From positions 1 to 13,566 of the forward strand of contig RFJV01000050.1 in assembly GCA_003694775.1 (NCBI GenBank): a stretch of DNA of 13,566 nucleotides, read 5' to 3'. The position numbers and the translations under genes are program-made. How positions within the stretch are numbered: the first letter of the stretch is position 1; each line of letters begins with the position of its first letter. This document shows, one piece after another, positions 13,093 through 13,566 of the stretch. The notes under the pieces were generated by a model. The model saw only the letters and a program-made list of their open reading frames with translations. It did no database searches and was not told where the DNA came from. The DNA is from Chloroflexota bacterium (GTDB lineage Bacteria; Chloroflexota; Anaerolineae; 4572-78; J111).

Positions 13093-13566
13093 CTATTCCA
13101 GTTCGACCAGGTTGTGCTGGATGGCGTAGCGCACCAGCTCCACCCCGCTGTGCACCCCCAGCTTCGCCATCAGGTTGCTCCGATGGACAGACACGGTTTT
13201 GGGACTGATGCACAGCAAGGTAGCTATTTCCTTGATGGTTTTTCCTTCGACCGTCAGTTTGAGGATTTCTTTTTCCCGGTCGGTCAGGTGGGGTTGGGGC
13301 GGGCTGGCCCGCTTGCGGTGAGTGTAGCTGTTCAGCACCTGGCGGGCTACATCTGCCTGCAGGAAGACTCCCTGCTCGTACACCTGCCGGATAGCGGTAA
13401 CCACCTCCCGCCCCCCGGCCCGTTTGAGCACGTACCCGGACGCGCCGGCTTCCAGGAGGGGGGTAATATATTCCGGACTTTCGTGCTGGGTTAAGATGAG
13501 TACCTGCACGTTCGGGAATTTTTCCTTGACGGCTTTGGTCGCTTGCAGGCCATCCATCACCGGCAT
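13093..13566 (-). CDS. NarL/FixJ-family response regulator, 5' part outside the window
   Basis: The visible 157 residues are the last two thirds of a receiver domain and a complete LuxR-type helix-turn-helix. The segment starts at the MPVMDG motif, which in receivers lies three residues after the phosphorylated Asp, so the true start and the phosphorylation site are beyond position 13566 and the first Met is internal. The switch residues T26 (ILTQHE) and K48 (GYVLKRAG) are in place. The DNA-binding domain spans about 94-157 (LTDREKEILKLTVEGKTIKEIA...TVSVHRSNLMAKLG). It is transcribed into the FGE-fold gene, with about 31 bases between them. A partner histidine kinase is probably encoded just outside the window. 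Targets are unknown. Confidence 0.92.
   Translation of the reverse strand: MPVMDGLQATKAVKEKFPNVQVLILTQHESPEYITPLLEAGASGYVLKRAGGREVVTAIRQVYEQGVFLQADVARQVLNSYTHRKRASPPQPHLTDREKEILKLTVEGKTIKEIATLLCISPKTVSVHRSNLMAKLGVHSGVELVRYAIQHNLVELE

Overview
The window is GC-rich bacterial chromosome, densely packed with genes. The only gaps above 100 bases are 6758-6870, 8844-8979 and 11107-11225. Nothing in it fixes the taxon. My best guess is an uncultivated Chloroflexota-like (Anaerolineae/Caldilineae-type) bacterium, with low confidence, based on the Ala/Pro-rich, GC-rich coding style and the mix of respiratory modules. No tRNA, rRNA, CRISPR array or insertion sequence was found.

Region 1 (23-8843, + strand) is one long redox operon. 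In order it encodes a Tat-exported molybdopterin oxidoreductase, a four-cluster iron-sulfur subunit, a ten-span NrfD-type quinone-interacting membrane protein, a tiny single-span protein, a monoheme c-type protein fused to a periplasmic helical-repeat domain, a NarI/DsrM/HmcE-like b-type cytochrome, and a cytoplasmic HdrD/DsrK/HmcF-like iron-sulfur protein. The order FeS, NrfD, small span, (heme protein), NarI-like, HdrD-like closely follows the Hmc complex of sulfate reducers. Here a molybdoenzyme sits where the large multiheme cytochrome would be. The predicted assembly would connect an extracytoplasmic Mo/FeS/heme arm, the quinone pool, and a cytoplasmic thiol/disulfide or ferredoxin reaction.

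Region 2 (8844-11181, + strand) looks like a separate transcription unit. It has a CRP/FNR-type set of inverted half-sites and a weak promoter, two tandem 2x[4Fe-4S] ferredoxins, a CbiA/CobB/DsrN-family amidase and an FmdB-type zinc-ribbon protein, and it closes with a strong intrinsic terminator. Ferredoxins would be natural cytoplasmic partners of the HdrD-like protein. The amidase next to a DsrMK-like pair suggests siroheme amidation (DsrN) as an alternative to cobalamin synthesis.

Region 3 (11226-11870, + strand) is a lone SRPBCC-fold protein with a C-terminal membrane anchor. It ends one base before the stop codon of a convergent operon.

Region 4 (11872-13566, - strand) is an operon read leftward: a NarL/FixJ response regulator cut by the window edge, a formylglycine-generating-enzyme-fold protein without the canonical catalytic cysteine pair, and a small protein of unknown function.
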